From contig CACOSU010000001.1 in the NCBI GenBank assembly GCA_902629935.1, positions 1 through 64,000 of the forward strand: 64,000 nucleotides of DNA. The letters are read 5' to 3'. Source of the stretch: an uncultured Pelagibacteraceae bacterium. GTDB lineage: Bacteria; Pseudomonadota; Alphaproteobacteria; Pelagibacterales; Pelagibacteraceae. The translations under genes were made by a program, and so were the position numbers. Positions 35,528-44,488 of this stretch are shown piece after piece. The notes under the pieces were generated by a model. It saw only the letters and a list, made by a program, of their open reading frames with translations. It ran no database searches and was not told where the DNA came from. Within the stretch, counting starts at the first letter, position 1, and each line of letters starts with the position of its first letter.

Positions 35528-35544
35528 TTAAAATAAAAACAAAG

Positions 35545-37035
35545 TTATCTTATTGAAAATGGATCAAGCGTAGGTTCGTCTGAAGTGTAAAACCAAGTTG
35601 TTTTTACTCTTGTGTAATCTTTGATAGAGTCTAAACCTGCTTCTTTTCCATATCCACTGTCTTTAATCCCTCCAAATGGTGCGGAAGGTGAAATTAATCT
35701 ATAAGTATTAACAAAAGTAATTCCTGCTCTAATTTCTTTAGAGACTCTCATCCCTCTGGATAAATTACTTGTATAAACCCCAGATGATAATCCATATTGA
35801 TTATCATTCATTTTTGAGACTACTTCTTCTTCAGTTTCAAATTTCATAACTGATAAAATAGGCCCAAATAATTCATTCTCTGCAACAGGTAGATTATGAT
35901 TATCACATTCTATAATTGTTGGAGGAAAGTAATATCCTTTATTTGAAAAAGAATGTCTTTTACCCCCGCATTTAATTTTCCCACCCTGGTCAATTGTTTC
36001 TTTTATATTTTTTTCAATTACCTCTAATTGTTTAAAATTACTTAAAGGACCCATCTCTGTTTCAGGATCCATTGGTGCTCCAATTTTTATTTTTGATGCA
36101 CGTTTTGAAAGTTTATCCAAAAATTGATCGTAAATTCCTTTTTGTAAATAAAGTCTTGACCCTGCTATGCAACTTTGCCCACTTGCACCAAATATTCCAG
36201 CTGTGATCCCATTTATTGCATTTTCTTGCTCTGCATCGTCAAAGACTGCAACTGGACTTTTTCCACCTAGCTCTAAACTTACTTCTGATAAATTTTCTGC
36301 TGAGTTCCTAATTATATGTCTCGCTGTTTCAGGACCACCAGTAAAAGCAACTTTTTCAACCAAGTTATGAGTAGTTAAACTTTTACCGCAAGGATCTCCA
36401 AATCCTGTAATTACATTTACCACACCTTTCGGAATACCAGTTTTTTCAATTAATTTTGCAAACTCAAACAATACTGCTGGAGCAAGTTCTGAAGATTTAA
36501 TTACAACGGTATTACCCATTGCAAGTGCTGGTGCTACTTTAGTAGCAGTTAAAAACATTTGTGAATTCCAGGGAATTATTGCAGCTATAACGCCTATAGG
36601 TATTCTAGTTGTTATTGCTTGAACATTTGGTTTATCTATTGGTAAAACTGTACCTTCAACTTTATCTGCTAAACCCGCATAATAGTCGTAGTATTCTGCT
36701 ATATATACTGCTTGTTTTTTTGTTTCCCTAAAAAGTTTTCCGGTATCAATAGTTTCTATTTCACCAAGCATCTCTGCATTCTCTCTCAATTGATTTCCAA
36801 TAGCTCTTAAAAATTTAGCTCTTTCTCTAGGAAGTAACTTTGGCCATTTACCCTCGAATGCTTTTTGGGCGGCCTTAACTGCATTATCAACATCTTTAGC
36901 ACTTGCTTCAGGAACAACTGCCCATGGCTCATTATGTTCTGGATTTAGGGTTTCAAATGTTTTTTTACTTTCAGAGTCAACCCACTCACCATTAATAAAC
37001 ATTTTATATTGTTTAAGTTTACTCATCTGATCCAA
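35545..37035 (-). CDS. Aldehyde dehydrogenase, NAD(P)-dependent
   Basis: ALDH superfamily enzyme, 496 residues. Rossmann-type cofactor region with IPWNSQMFLTATKVAPALA, catalytic Glu in LELGGKSPV and nucleophile Cys in GQSCIAGSR (about residue 299). It falls among betaine/gamma-aminobutyraldehyde-like ALDHs, but the exact aldehyde is unclear. Last gene of the 42.3-35.5 kb operon, overlapping the hydrolase gene by 17 bp; it probably oxidises an aldehyde made by the upstream monooxygenase or TPP enzyme. Confidence 0.93.
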   Translation of the reverse strand: MDQMSKLKQYKMFINGEWVDSESKKTFETLNPEHNEPWAVVPEASAKDVDNAVKAAQKAFEGKWPKLLPRERAKFLRAIGNQLRENAEMLGEIETIDTGKLFRETKKQAVYIAEYYDYYAGLADKVEGTVLPIDKPNVQAITTRIPIGVIAAIIPWNSQMFLTATKVAPALAMGNTVVIKSSELAPAVLFEFAKLIEKTGIPKGVVNVITGFGDPCGKSLTTHNLVEKVAFTGGPETARHIIRNSAENLSEVSLELGGKSPVAVFDDAEQENAINGITAGIFGASGQSCIAGSRLYLQKGIYDQFLDKLSKRASKIKIGAPMDPETEMGPLSNFKQLEVIEKNIKETIDQGGKIKCGGKRHSFSNKGYYFPPTIIECDNHNLPVAENELFGPILSVMKFETEEEVVSKMNDNQYGLSSGVYTSNLSRGMRVSKEIRAGITFVNTYRLISPSAPFGGIKDSGYGKEAGLDSIKDYTRVKTTWFYTSDEPTLDPFSIR

Positions 37036-37801
37036 TAAAATTTTTGATTGTTAAATTTACATCATCAGCACACTCAATACCACAAAGATGTTTTCCATCT
37101 TTTATGATCTTTAACTGACTTTTAGAGATTAAAGCATTCAATTCTTGAGACATTTTTACAGTTGAGCCAATATCATGTTCTCCTGTCATAACTAAAGTAT
37201 TAGCTTTAATTTTTTTAAAATCTTCATCATTTTTATGATTAACAAATAACTCATAAACCTTTAGAAAATTATTCATGTTATTTGCAGACAAAATTGAACT
37301 TATTTTTTCATATATTTCTGGATTATTTTCTAAATATTTATCAGTAAACCATCTTTTTAAAGCTTGCTTTGAAAGTTTTAATTCTTGTTTTGCTTGTTCA
37401 AACCTTTTATTAACAATTTTTTGTTGTTCCTCAGTTCTTTTATAAACAGAACACAAAAGAGTTAATGTCTGTAAACGCTCATTATGTTTAGTTGCAAAAT
37501 TTCGTGCAATTAAAGACCCTATAGAGAAACCCACAAGATGTATTTTTTTTATATTAAGATGGTCCATTAACCCAATTAGTTGGTCAGAAAAATCATCAAA
37601 ACTTATTTCCCTATTTTCTAATGAAGATTTTCCATGGCCTAAAATGTCATAAGCAAGAGTTGAATGATAATTAAAAAATTTAAGCTGTGGCTGCCATATT
37701 TCGTGAGTAAGACCTACACCATGCACAAATACTATTGGCACATCTTGATCCTTTTTGTTGTATAAGTAATAAGTTCCTGAAGCAGTAGTTCCCGTTGTCA
37801 T
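37019..37801 (-). CDS. Alpha/beta hydrolase
   Basis: A 260-residue enzyme. I take the ATG at 37801 (MTTGTTASGTYYLYN) rather than the TTG one codon upstream. Oxyanion HGVGLTHEIW, nucleophile elbow GFSIGS (Ser about 95), acid in MTGEHDIGS and His in DGKHLCGIE make a complete triad. It resembles 3-oxoadipate enol-lactonase or carboxylesterase-type enzymes acting on small esters, lactones or C-C bonds. Sits 6 bp after the DUF1185 gene in the operon. Confidence 0.88.
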   Translation of the reverse strand: MTTGTTASGTYYLYNKKDQDVPIVFVHGVGLTHEIWQPQLKFFNYHSTLAYDILGHGKSSLENREISFDDFSDQLIGLMDHLNIKKIHLVGFSIGSLIARNFATKHNERLQTLTLLCSVYKRTEEQQKIVNKRFEQAKQELKLSKQALKRWFTDKYLENNPEIYEKISSILSANNMNNFLKVYELFVNHKNDEDFKKIKANTLVMTGEHDIGSTVKMSQELNALISKSQLKIIKDGKHLCGIECADDVNLTIKNFIGSDE

Positions 37802-37807
37802 CAAGAA

Positions 37808-38395
37808 TTATTTTGGCTCAATACCCATTTCTTTCATATCTTGATATCTATCCCCAGTTCTTGCGTGCGCTCTACCACTTGATGCCCCACCAATTGCAAT
37901 AACCACCTCATCATCGAAGGGTGCATCATGAATAGTAAATTCATGAGTTAGGTAATATGGCCTCAATCCAGAATCTGTTTTATGCATCATAGGAATCGCA
38001 ATCTTTGATCCAGCAGGTCCTCTTGTATTAGTAAAACTTAAATAGGAAGTTCCACCTACCGCATCTCTAAATTTATTTCCAAACCTTAAAGTATGAATAA
38101 AAGCTGAAGCATGCTCTATTTCACCGTTCAATCCTACTATACCCGCCTTACCATAAGCTAATATTTTTTCAGGTGATCCTATTTCTTTTATCAATTCTGG
38201 AACAAGTAAATCACCTAGCTTTGGTGCAAGATCTAAAATAGTTGGTCTTAGGTCCTCTACAAAACCTTTTCCATGCCATGGATTTTTAAAGACTGCTGCT
38301 ACTGATACCATTAAAACTGGTTCTTTTGCTTCTTTACCACCTTCAATAAAAGTTTTGTCTACAAATTTTGAAAATTTTCTTAATTCTAATTTCAT
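37808..38395 (-). CDS. DUF1185 ('amino acid synthesis') family protein
   Basis: A 195-residue protein of PF06684, recognised from EVRKF-like start (LELRKFSKFVDKTFIEGG), AAVFKNPWHGKGFVEDL and AIGGASSGRAHARTGDR. The family name comes from a weak genetic link and its reaction is unknown. In proteobacteria I recall it accompanying LLM flavin monooxygenases, hydrolases and ALDHs, as here. It may bind or cleave a ring or amide intermediate; that is inference. Confidence 0.88.
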   Translation of the reverse strand: MKLELRKFSKFVDKTFIEGGKEAKEPVLMVSVAAVFKNPWHGKGFVEDLRPTILDLAPKLGDLLVPELIKEIGSPEKILAYGKAGIVGLNGEIEHASAFIHTLRFGNKFRDAVGGTSYLSFTNTRGPAGSKIAIPMMHKTDSGLRPYYLTHEFTIHDAPFDDEVVIAIGGASSGRAHARTGDRYQDMKEMGIEPK

Positions 38396-38435
38396 TATTA
38401 TTCTCTTCTTTCATATATCAGGATCTGTCAACCGA

Positions 38436-39476
38436 TTAATTATAAGTCATTAAAATTTCACCAGTTGTGTAATATGTAGCTCTATCTTCTGACATATAAG
38501 GCACAGACTCTGCAATCTTTTGTTTCTCTAGTTTAGCACAATCGTAACCTAGATTTTCTATTAATAATTTTTTACATTTCCTAGCAAAGTGAACTTCATC
38601 AACGTATAATGACTGGTACGATTTATCTGCACCGTGTCCATAAATGCCAAAATGAAAATTTGCCCTGTTATTTTTAACACCTTTCTGATTTTTCCATAAT
38701 GTTTGATTGTGCTTTTCATGCACCAGTATTCCGTTCACCCAAACTTTATGAAACGCTTTTGATATGTCTTTCTTATCAAAGTTAATATTTAATACTAAAT
38801 CGTACCAAATATTTCTTTTTAAATCTTTGCCTGGTACCAAAGAATACCAATCATGTCTTGCTTCACAAAAAGTTCGCTTGCTTGTATCACTCTTTGTACC
38901 TGCTCCTGGGGAACAATCATCATTACCGCCTGGTATGACAATCATACCTCCTCCAGATTCATGTCTCCAAACAAGACCTTTTTTTTTATCAATTTGCAGC
39001 ATGAACATTGGCCCAAAGAAACTTTCAGTGCTATGGAACTGTAAAATAGATTTTATTCTCTTAGTGTGTTCGAATTCATTAGTAAGCATGAATGAATAGG
39101 AAACCCAAACATTTCCCCTGAAACCATAATCAGTACTAACCTCAACTCTCTTCTGTATTTCACCATTAGGTCTATCACAGTCTTGTCTCCTATTGTAGCA
39201 CTCATCCCCAGGTGCTTGTATGAAAAAAGCGGTATTACCAAACCTTGTTACCTTGTCTTGTAATTCAAAAAGAGTAAGATTATATTTCTTTTGGTATGCT
39301 TTAATTTCTTTTACCGATGTTGCTTTCCAACCAGGATCCCTTTTAAAACCTTTTACTGTAGTATCACGTCCTTTTAATCCTAAGTTCTTTTTTCCAAGAA
39401 CATCTTTTGCATTAGCATGTAAATTTAAAGAAGTTAAAGTAAACAATATTAAAATTAATTTACTTATAATTTTCAT
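38436..39476 (-). CDS. Exported polysaccharide-lyase-like (PF14099-type) protein
   Basis: A 346-residue protein with a signal peptide (KIISKLILILFTLTSLNLHANA). The jelly-roll pattern fits PF14099: NVWVSYSFMLTNEF, an HSTESFFGPMFMLQ strand, NIWYDLVLNINFD and KVWVNGILVHE. It is a distant relative of the last gene in the 12.3-17.8 kb operon. Oddly it lies between a TPP enzyme and a DUF1185 protein in what otherwise looks like a small-molecule catabolic operon. Its role may be ligand binding or glycan cleavage. Confidence 0.68.
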   Translation of the reverse strand: MKIISKLILILFTLTSLNLHANAKDVLGKKNLGLKGRDTTVKGFKRDPGWKATSVKEIKAYQKKYNLTLFELQDKVTRFGNTAFFIQAPGDECYNRRQDCDRPNGEIQKRVEVSTDYGFRGNVWVSYSFMLTNEFEHTKRIKSILQFHSTESFFGPMFMLQIDKKKGLVWRHESGGGMIVIPGGNDDCSPGAGTKSDTSKRTFCEARHDWYSLVPGKDLKRNIWYDLVLNINFDKKDISKAFHKVWVNGILVHEKHNQTLWKNQKGVKNNRANFHFGIYGHGADKSYQSLYVDEVHFARKCKKLLIENLGYDCAKLEKQKIAESVPYMSEDRATYYTTGEILMTYN

Positions 39477-41176
39477 TTTTTTTCTCTATGTTTGAAACTA
39501 TCTCTCCTAAAACTGTATAAGGCTTTTGGGTCTACATCAATATCTACTACGGATGGTTTATTTGTTTTAATTGCAGCTTTTACAGCTTCATTAATCTCAG
39601 AAATTTTTTTTACTTTAAAACCTTTAGCACCATACAATTCAGCAACTTTATCAAAGGAAGGACTAGTTATATCTGCACCCAAATATCTTTGTCCAAAGAA
39701 GTCCTTTTGATAAGCTTTTTCTGCTCCCCAACTTTGATTATTCATTACAATTGTTGTTGTATTAATTCCATATTCAACAGCTGTGCTTAATTCTGATATT
39801 GTCATTCCAAAACCTCCATCACCCATTAAACTTACAACTGTTTTTTTTGGTTTTGCAACTTTCACTCCAAGACCGCATGCAAATGAAAAACCAACAAGGC
39901 CAAAATCTAATGGAGTAAATAAAGAGGGAGGATCGTAATATTCTAGAGCATCGGTTGCTTGCAGGCATAATGTTCCAGCATCTAATGTAATTGCAGAGTT
40001 TTTTGGAAGTACTCTTCTTAATTGTTTAAATAGACCTTTGGGCTGTATAGGAAAATTTGAACCTAAATTTTCTTTATCTCTTTTTTGTAAATACTCTTTT
40101 CTTTCTTTTAAATATAAGTTTGTCCAATTTTTTATATTTAGTTTAATCTTATCTTTTTTAATTTGATCATAAAGTTGTTTAGTTGCTGTAGCAGCATCGG
40201 CATGAATTTTTATGATTGCAGAAAAATACTTTCCAAGCATTTTTTTTTCAAGTTCTATTTGTATGATTTTTGCTTTTTTATTTATGTTTTCATAAGAATA
40301 AAAAGTTGAGTTAAATCCTAAACGCGTTCCAATTGCTAAAATAACGTCCGCATTCTTAACTAATCTTGAGGCAACAGGATTTCCCCTAGGACCCATTTGT
40401 CCTGCATTTAATTTATGTCCAAATGGAATTGCATCTCCATGCCCTGCTGCTGTAACAATAGGCATGTTGCATATTTCAGCTAATTTTAATACGTCTTTGT
40501 ATTTAGAATTGTATTTAATCCCTGCACCAACAATAATTACTGAACATTTTGAAGCTTCAATTAATTTCGCAGCCTTTTTGATATTATCTTGATTACTTTT
40601 TTGTTTATTCTCATTTGTGAATGATGGTTTTTTAGTATTTATATTATAAGAATTTGATTCAGCTAATATATTTCTTGGTAAATTTATACAAACAGGTCCT
40701 CTCCTAGGTTTCATAGACAAATTAAATGCATCACTAATGATATTTGGAATATTTTTTGAATTTTTTATAGTCCACGTTTTTTTTGTAATTGGTGAAAATA
40801 AAGACTGTTGATCTAAACCCTGAAATGCATCTTCCATTTTATCTTTTGTTGAATAAGAGCCTGCAATTGCAACCACTGGTGAAAAAGCTGCATTTGCTTG
40901 AGCAACTCCTGTAACTAAATTTGTAGCACCAGGTCCGTTCTGACCTGCAATAATTACGCCATGTTTATTTGAGGCTCTTGCGTACCCGTCAGCCATATGA
41001 GTGCCTGTTCGTTCATCTCTTACTCCAATAAATTTTATACTCTTTTCATGATAAAGAGCATCAAACATTTCCATTGTTGCTGAACCAATGAGTCCAAAAA
41101 CATGGTTTACTCTCTCTTTTTTTAATGATTGAACAGCGGCTTGACCACCGCTAATTCTTTTTCGCTTTGTTTTCAC
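39473..41176 (-). CDS. TPP-dependent enzyme resembling sulfoacetaldehyde acetyltransferase (Xsc-like)
   Basis: A 567-residue thiamine-diphosphate enzyme of the acetolactate-synthase fold. It has catalytic Glu in RDERTGTHMADGYAR, and cofactor/Mg motif GDGGFGMTISEL ... MNNQSWG. Several stretches recall Xsc rather than IlvB: VFGLIGSATM at the start, GQNGPGATNLVT, SWGAEKAYQKDFFGQRYLG and the ending FRRDSFKHR. Xsc releases sulfite from sulfoacetaldehyde giving acetyl phosphate. No pta or sulfite exporter is nearby, so the substrate remains open. Overlaps the LLM gene by 4 bp. Confidence 0.75.
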   Translation of the reverse strand: MKTKRKRISGGQAAVQSLKKERVNHVFGLIGSATMEMFDALYHEKSIKFIGVRDERTGTHMADGYARASNKHGVIIAGQNGPGATNLVTGVAQANAAFSPVVAIAGSYSTKDKMEDAFQGLDQQSLFSPITKKTWTIKNSKNIPNIISDAFNLSMKPRRGPVCINLPRNILAESNSYNINTKKPSFTNENKQKSNQDNIKKAAKLIEASKCSVIIVGAGIKYNSKYKDVLKLAEICNMPIVTAAGHGDAIPFGHKLNAGQMGPRGNPVASRLVKNADVILAIGTRLGFNSTFYSYENINKKAKIIQIELEKKMLGKYFSAIIKIHADAATATKQLYDQIKKDKIKLNIKNWTNLYLKERKEYLQKRDKENLGSNFPIQPKGLFKQLRRVLPKNSAITLDAGTLCLQATDALEYYDPPSLFTPLDFGLVGFSFACGLGVKVAKPKKTVVSLMGDGGFGMTISELSTAVEYGINTTTIVMNNQSWGAEKAYQKDFFGQRYLGADITSPSFDKVAELYGAKGFKVKKISEINEAVKAAIKTNKPSVVDIDVDPKALYSFRRDSFKHREKK

Positions 41177-42342
41177 GAAACTTTTTTTACTTCAGTATCA
41201 AAATCATCTTGAAAATGAGGCATAACTTTCTCAGTAAAAAGTTTAATACTTTTCATGCAATCTTTATGCTTTACACCAGGGAAATTAGACCAAACTTGTA
41301 AATTTTGTAAGTTAAGTTCAGATTTTAATTCATGAATTTTATCGATTACATACTCCGGCGTTCCAAATAACATATTTCTTTTGTGTAAAAATTCATAATT
41401 TAGCAGATCTAATTTACCTTTTGTTTCTGGTAATTCTTCACCTGGATCCATATGATTTCCTAAACCTCTCCAATGACATACCCATTTCATGTAATTAACC
41501 ATATGTTCTCCAGCTTTTTCTTTAGCTTCTTCCATCGTGTCAGCAACAAACATGTCTCTCACAAGGGAAACACCCTCACCTAGAGGAACATTTTTTTTTG
41601 TGACCTCTGATCTTTTATTTTTATAAGCTTCAAATCTTACCTTTAAAGCTTTTACAGTTGGTATCCACATTATGATATTTATATTTTGCTCAGCAGCCCA
41701 TTCTATTGACCTAATTCCATCCACAACTTGATGAATTGGTGGGTGTGGATTTTGATAGGGTTTAGGTAATACACATATTTTTTTCATTGTATTATCTTCC
41801 ATATTCATAAATTCTTCACTTGGAGGACTCATATCATGCTGCCAAACATAATTCGGTGATGGGTAGGTATAGAACTCTCCTTCGTGTTTAAAAAATTTTT
41901 CTGTCCAGGATTTTTTTAATACCTCTAATGTTTCAGCAAACAATCTAAAGTTCTTTGCCTGATCTTTTAGATCTGCCTCTTTGTTTAAATTAATTGCTTC
42001 TCTTCCATACACACCTCTAGCAACTCCTACTTCAACTCTTCCTTTTGAAAGTTGGTCTAATGTAGCAATATCTTCAGCTAATCTAATTGGGTTATGAAAA
42101 GTAATAACATTTGCAGCTTGACCAATTCGAATATTTTTTGTTCTTGCAGCTGCATCAGCACCCATCATTAAAGGGTTAGTGCAAGATTCCATTCCTTCAT
42201 GATTAAAATGATGCTCTGTAAACCAAATAGAATTCCATTTGTTTTGATCACAATATTCAGTGATCTCTTTTGTTTCATCTAATAATTGATGATATGGTTT
42301 TTGTGTCCAATTAGTAGTGTTGCAAAAATATCCAAATTTCAT
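41173..42342 (-). CDS. LLM class flavin-dependent monooxygenase
   Basis: Bacterial-luciferase-like TIM-barrel enzyme, 389 residues from the start I prefer (ATG at 42342, preceded by AGGAGG), 14 codons inside the longest frame. WFTEHHFNHEG near residue 40, GQAANVITFHNPIRLAEDIA and GVARGVYGREA are LuxA/SsuD-type FMNH2 and substrate regions. It inserts oxygen using reduced flavin supplied by a separate reductase not seen here. First gene of the operon; with the Xsc-like enzyme it could handle an organosulfur compound, though LLM substrates are diverse. Confidence 0.88.
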   Translation of the reverse strand: MKFGYFCNTTNWTQKPYHQLLDETKEITEYCDQNKWNSIWFTEHHFNHEGMESCTNPLMMGADAAARTKNIRIGQAANVITFHNPIRLAEDIATLDQLSKGRVEVGVARGVYGREAINLNKEADLKDQAKNFRLFAETLEVLKKSWTEKFFKHEGEFYTYPSPNYVWQHDMSPPSEEFMNMEDNTMKKICVLPKPYQNPHPPIHQVVDGIRSIEWAAEQNINIIMWIPTVKALKVRFEAYKNKRSEVTKKNVPLGEGVSLVRDMFVADTMEEAKEKAGEHMVNYMKWVCHWRGLGNHMDPGEELPETKGKLDLLNYEFLHKRNMLFGTPEYVIDKIHELKSELNLQNLQVWSNFPGVKHKDCMKSIKLFTEKVMPHFQDDFDTEVKKVS

Positions 42343-42346
42343 AAAG

Positions 42347-42370
42347 CCTCCTTTAAAAGTCAATTTAAAG
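42347..42370 (-). promoter_or_regulatory. Ribosome binding site overlapped by a leader hairpin
   Basis: AGGAGG (42347-42352) lies 4 bp before the LLM gene ATG, one of the strongest ribosome sites in the window. A perfect 7-bp stem (CTTTAAA/TTTAAAG, 6-nt loop, 42351-42370) uses the first two bases of this site, so folding could limit initiation. Confidence 0.5.
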
Positions 42371-42400
42371 ACGACCGATCCCACTTTCGTATGTATTTTG

Positions 42401-42419
42401 ATAACTTACGACGAGTTAT
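42401..42419. promoter_or_regulatory. Inverted repeat in the leader/promoter of the LLM operon
   Basis: ATAACT and AGTTAT flank a 7-bp spacer (TACGACG). It lies about 60 bp upstream of the LLM start codon and may be an operator or the first hairpin of a structured leader together with the hairpin at 42351-42370. Confidence 0.35.
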
Positions 42420-42474
42420 GTATCGCTTATGATAAATAATATCACATTTTTATAAAAAAATAAATTAATTATAA

Positions 42475-44472
42475 TTATTTTTTTCTCATCCAAAATTGAT
42501 ACATATTAAAGAAACTATCTGGATTATTCTTTTCAAATTTGTCCCAATTGTCTAAAGATAGATTTTTTATATCCTCAGGAAACATTCGAGAATATTTTCT
42601 TTTTTCAATATCTTTAATATAAAAACCTAGAAACTCTAAATTGAAATCATTTATTATTTTTGATATTTGAGGAATTGTAAAACGGAGTTCTTGCTCATGA
42701 AAAAATAAATCCCTTACCATAGACAATGAGTAAAAATCGCTTGCATTTATTGCTTTTTGTAAATTTAGACCAAGTTTTTCATTAATAATTTCTTGTCTAA
42801 AGTTTATAATGTTTTCATTTGAGCTTACTATATTTCTTTTTTTTATAATTTCTCTTGCTTCAACTACATGCATTCTTGCAATTTCACTATATAGTCCAAT
42901 TCTTAAAAAACCATTAGGCTTTAATAAATCATATAAAATTTTAAAACCTTCAATGGGATTATTCATGTGATGTAAAGTTCCAGCAGATTCAATGATATCA
43001 AATTTTTTATCAAGTTTGTTTAGCTGTAAAATATCTGCATGTAAGAATTCAATATTTTTAATTCCTAGTTCTTCCACTTTTCTTTTAGCATAAGCTAAAC
43101 TTGCCAAGCTTAAATCAATACCAAGTATTTTGGAATTTTTATATCTTGATGTACCTAAAATATGAGCACCAGTTCCACACCCCGCAACCAAAACATCGAA
43201 TTTGTTTGATTTACTGTCGGTCTTTATTTCGTTCGGTTTTATTTCTTGATTAAGCCAACTTATAAAATTATCTGGTAAAATTTTATATGTGTGTCTCCAC
43301 CTGGGATATGGATTTTCTTCATATTGTTTTCGAACTTTATTTGATACATCATCTTCAATTTTGCCAAGCGATTTAATTGACTTTATTATATCTTTCTCTC
43401 TTAATGGTTCTTTAATTTGAACATTTATTAAATCATTAAATAAAATATTTGATGATTTATAATTTAATAATTTTTGTTCAATAATTTCAGAACTATTCAG
43501 TGGAATGTAGCTACCCAGTATAGCAATCTCATTTTCATCTACATGATCACTTTTTTCTATTTTTTTTTTAAGATTATTTATTTTTTCAATTTCTTCAGAT
43601 GATTGATAATAAATGTATTCATTAAGCCAGGATTGTTCAGCTAAAGAAATAAAAAACTCCAAATATTCATTCAAATTAATTTGATGAGCACTATTTAAAT
43701 AATTAAGTATTTTATATCTGATTTTAGTTAATAAATTTTCTAAAAATGTATCTGTTATCAATGATTTTTGAAGTATTAGATGTAAAAGTTCGTCTTTTAA
43801 TAATTTTCTTATAACTTTGATTTCTAATATTTTATCATTATTAATATTAGATGTTAAATTTTCTTTTTTATGAAAGCAAAATAATAAAATTTTTGAATTA
43901 TTAAAAATATTATTATGATCATTATTATTATTTTTATATAAAATTAAAAATAGCTTTCTAAGTTTTTTAATTTCATCTATATGCTCATCTTTAAATACAT
44001 AATTAGTTAATACAGAAGACAAAGGATTAATAAATTTTTCATTGTTAGGATCTATTTCAATGGAATTTTCGATGTATTTTAATGCTTTCTTATATTCACT
44101 TAACTCTTTAAATAAAATACCAAGATTATTGTGTGCATCTGGTTGTTTTGGATTAATTTCAATCGCTTTTTGAAAACACTCAATTGCTTTTTCGATCTTA
44201 TTTAAATTTTTAAAAATTGTTCCTAGATTATTATATGCATCTGCTTCCAAAGGATTAATTTCTATTGCTCTTTGAAAACATTCTATTGCTTGGTCATTAT
44301 TATTTAAATTATATGATAAAATTCCTAAATTATTTAAAGCCCTAGAATGATTAGGATTAATTTTTAAAACTCTTTGATAGAGATCTTGAGCAATATCAAA
44401 CTTATTTTCTATGTGATTTTTTACAGCAAGATCAAAAATCGACTCAATATTAAGATTATTGTTATCGTTCAT
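42475..44472 (-). CDS. TPR-repeat SAM-dependent methyltransferase
   Basis: A 665-residue fusion. Four to five TPR units occupy about residues 10-145 (NHSRALNNLGILSYNLNNNDQAIECFQRAIEINP-type repeats). A variable helical region with an EQKLLNYKSSN-like stretch follows, then YEENPYPRWRH near 390 and a class I methyltransferase with SAM motif VLVAGCGTGAHIL near residue 427 and GIDLSLASLAYAK. Homologues are common in marine bacteria; the acceptor is unknown (a protein or a glycan is likely). Part of a minus-strand group with a 2OG oxygenase 16 bp upstream. Confidence 0.88.
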   Translation of the reverse strand: MNDNNNLNIESIFDLAVKNHIENKFDIAQDLYQRVLKINPNHSRALNNLGILSYNLNNNDQAIECFQRAIEINPLEADAYNNLGTIFKNLNKIEKAIECFQKAIEINPKQPDAHNNLGILFKELSEYKKALKYIENSIEIDPNNEKFINPLSSVLTNYVFKDEHIDEIKKLRKLFLILYKNNNNDHNNIFNNSKILLFCFHKKENLTSNINNDKILEIKVIRKLLKDELLHLILQKSLITDTFLENLLTKIRYKILNYLNSAHQINLNEYLEFFISLAEQSWLNEYIYYQSSEEIEKINNLKKKIEKSDHVDENEIAILGSYIPLNSSEIIEQKLLNYKSSNILFNDLINVQIKEPLREKDIIKSIKSLGKIEDDVSNKVRKQYEENPYPRWRHTYKILPDNFISWLNQEIKPNEIKTDSKSNKFDVLVAGCGTGAHILGTSRYKNSKILGIDLSLASLAYAKRKVEELGIKNIEFLHADILQLNKLDKKFDIIESAGTLHHMNNPIEGFKILYDLLKPNGFLRIGLYSEIARMHVVEAREIIKKRNIVSSNENIINFRQEIINEKLGLNLQKAINASDFYSLSMVRDLFFHEQELRFTIPQISKIINDFNLEFLGFYIKDIEKRKYSRMFPEDIKNLSLDNWDKFEKNNPDSFFNMYQFWMRKK

Positions 44473-44488
44473 ATAAATTTTTTTTTTA

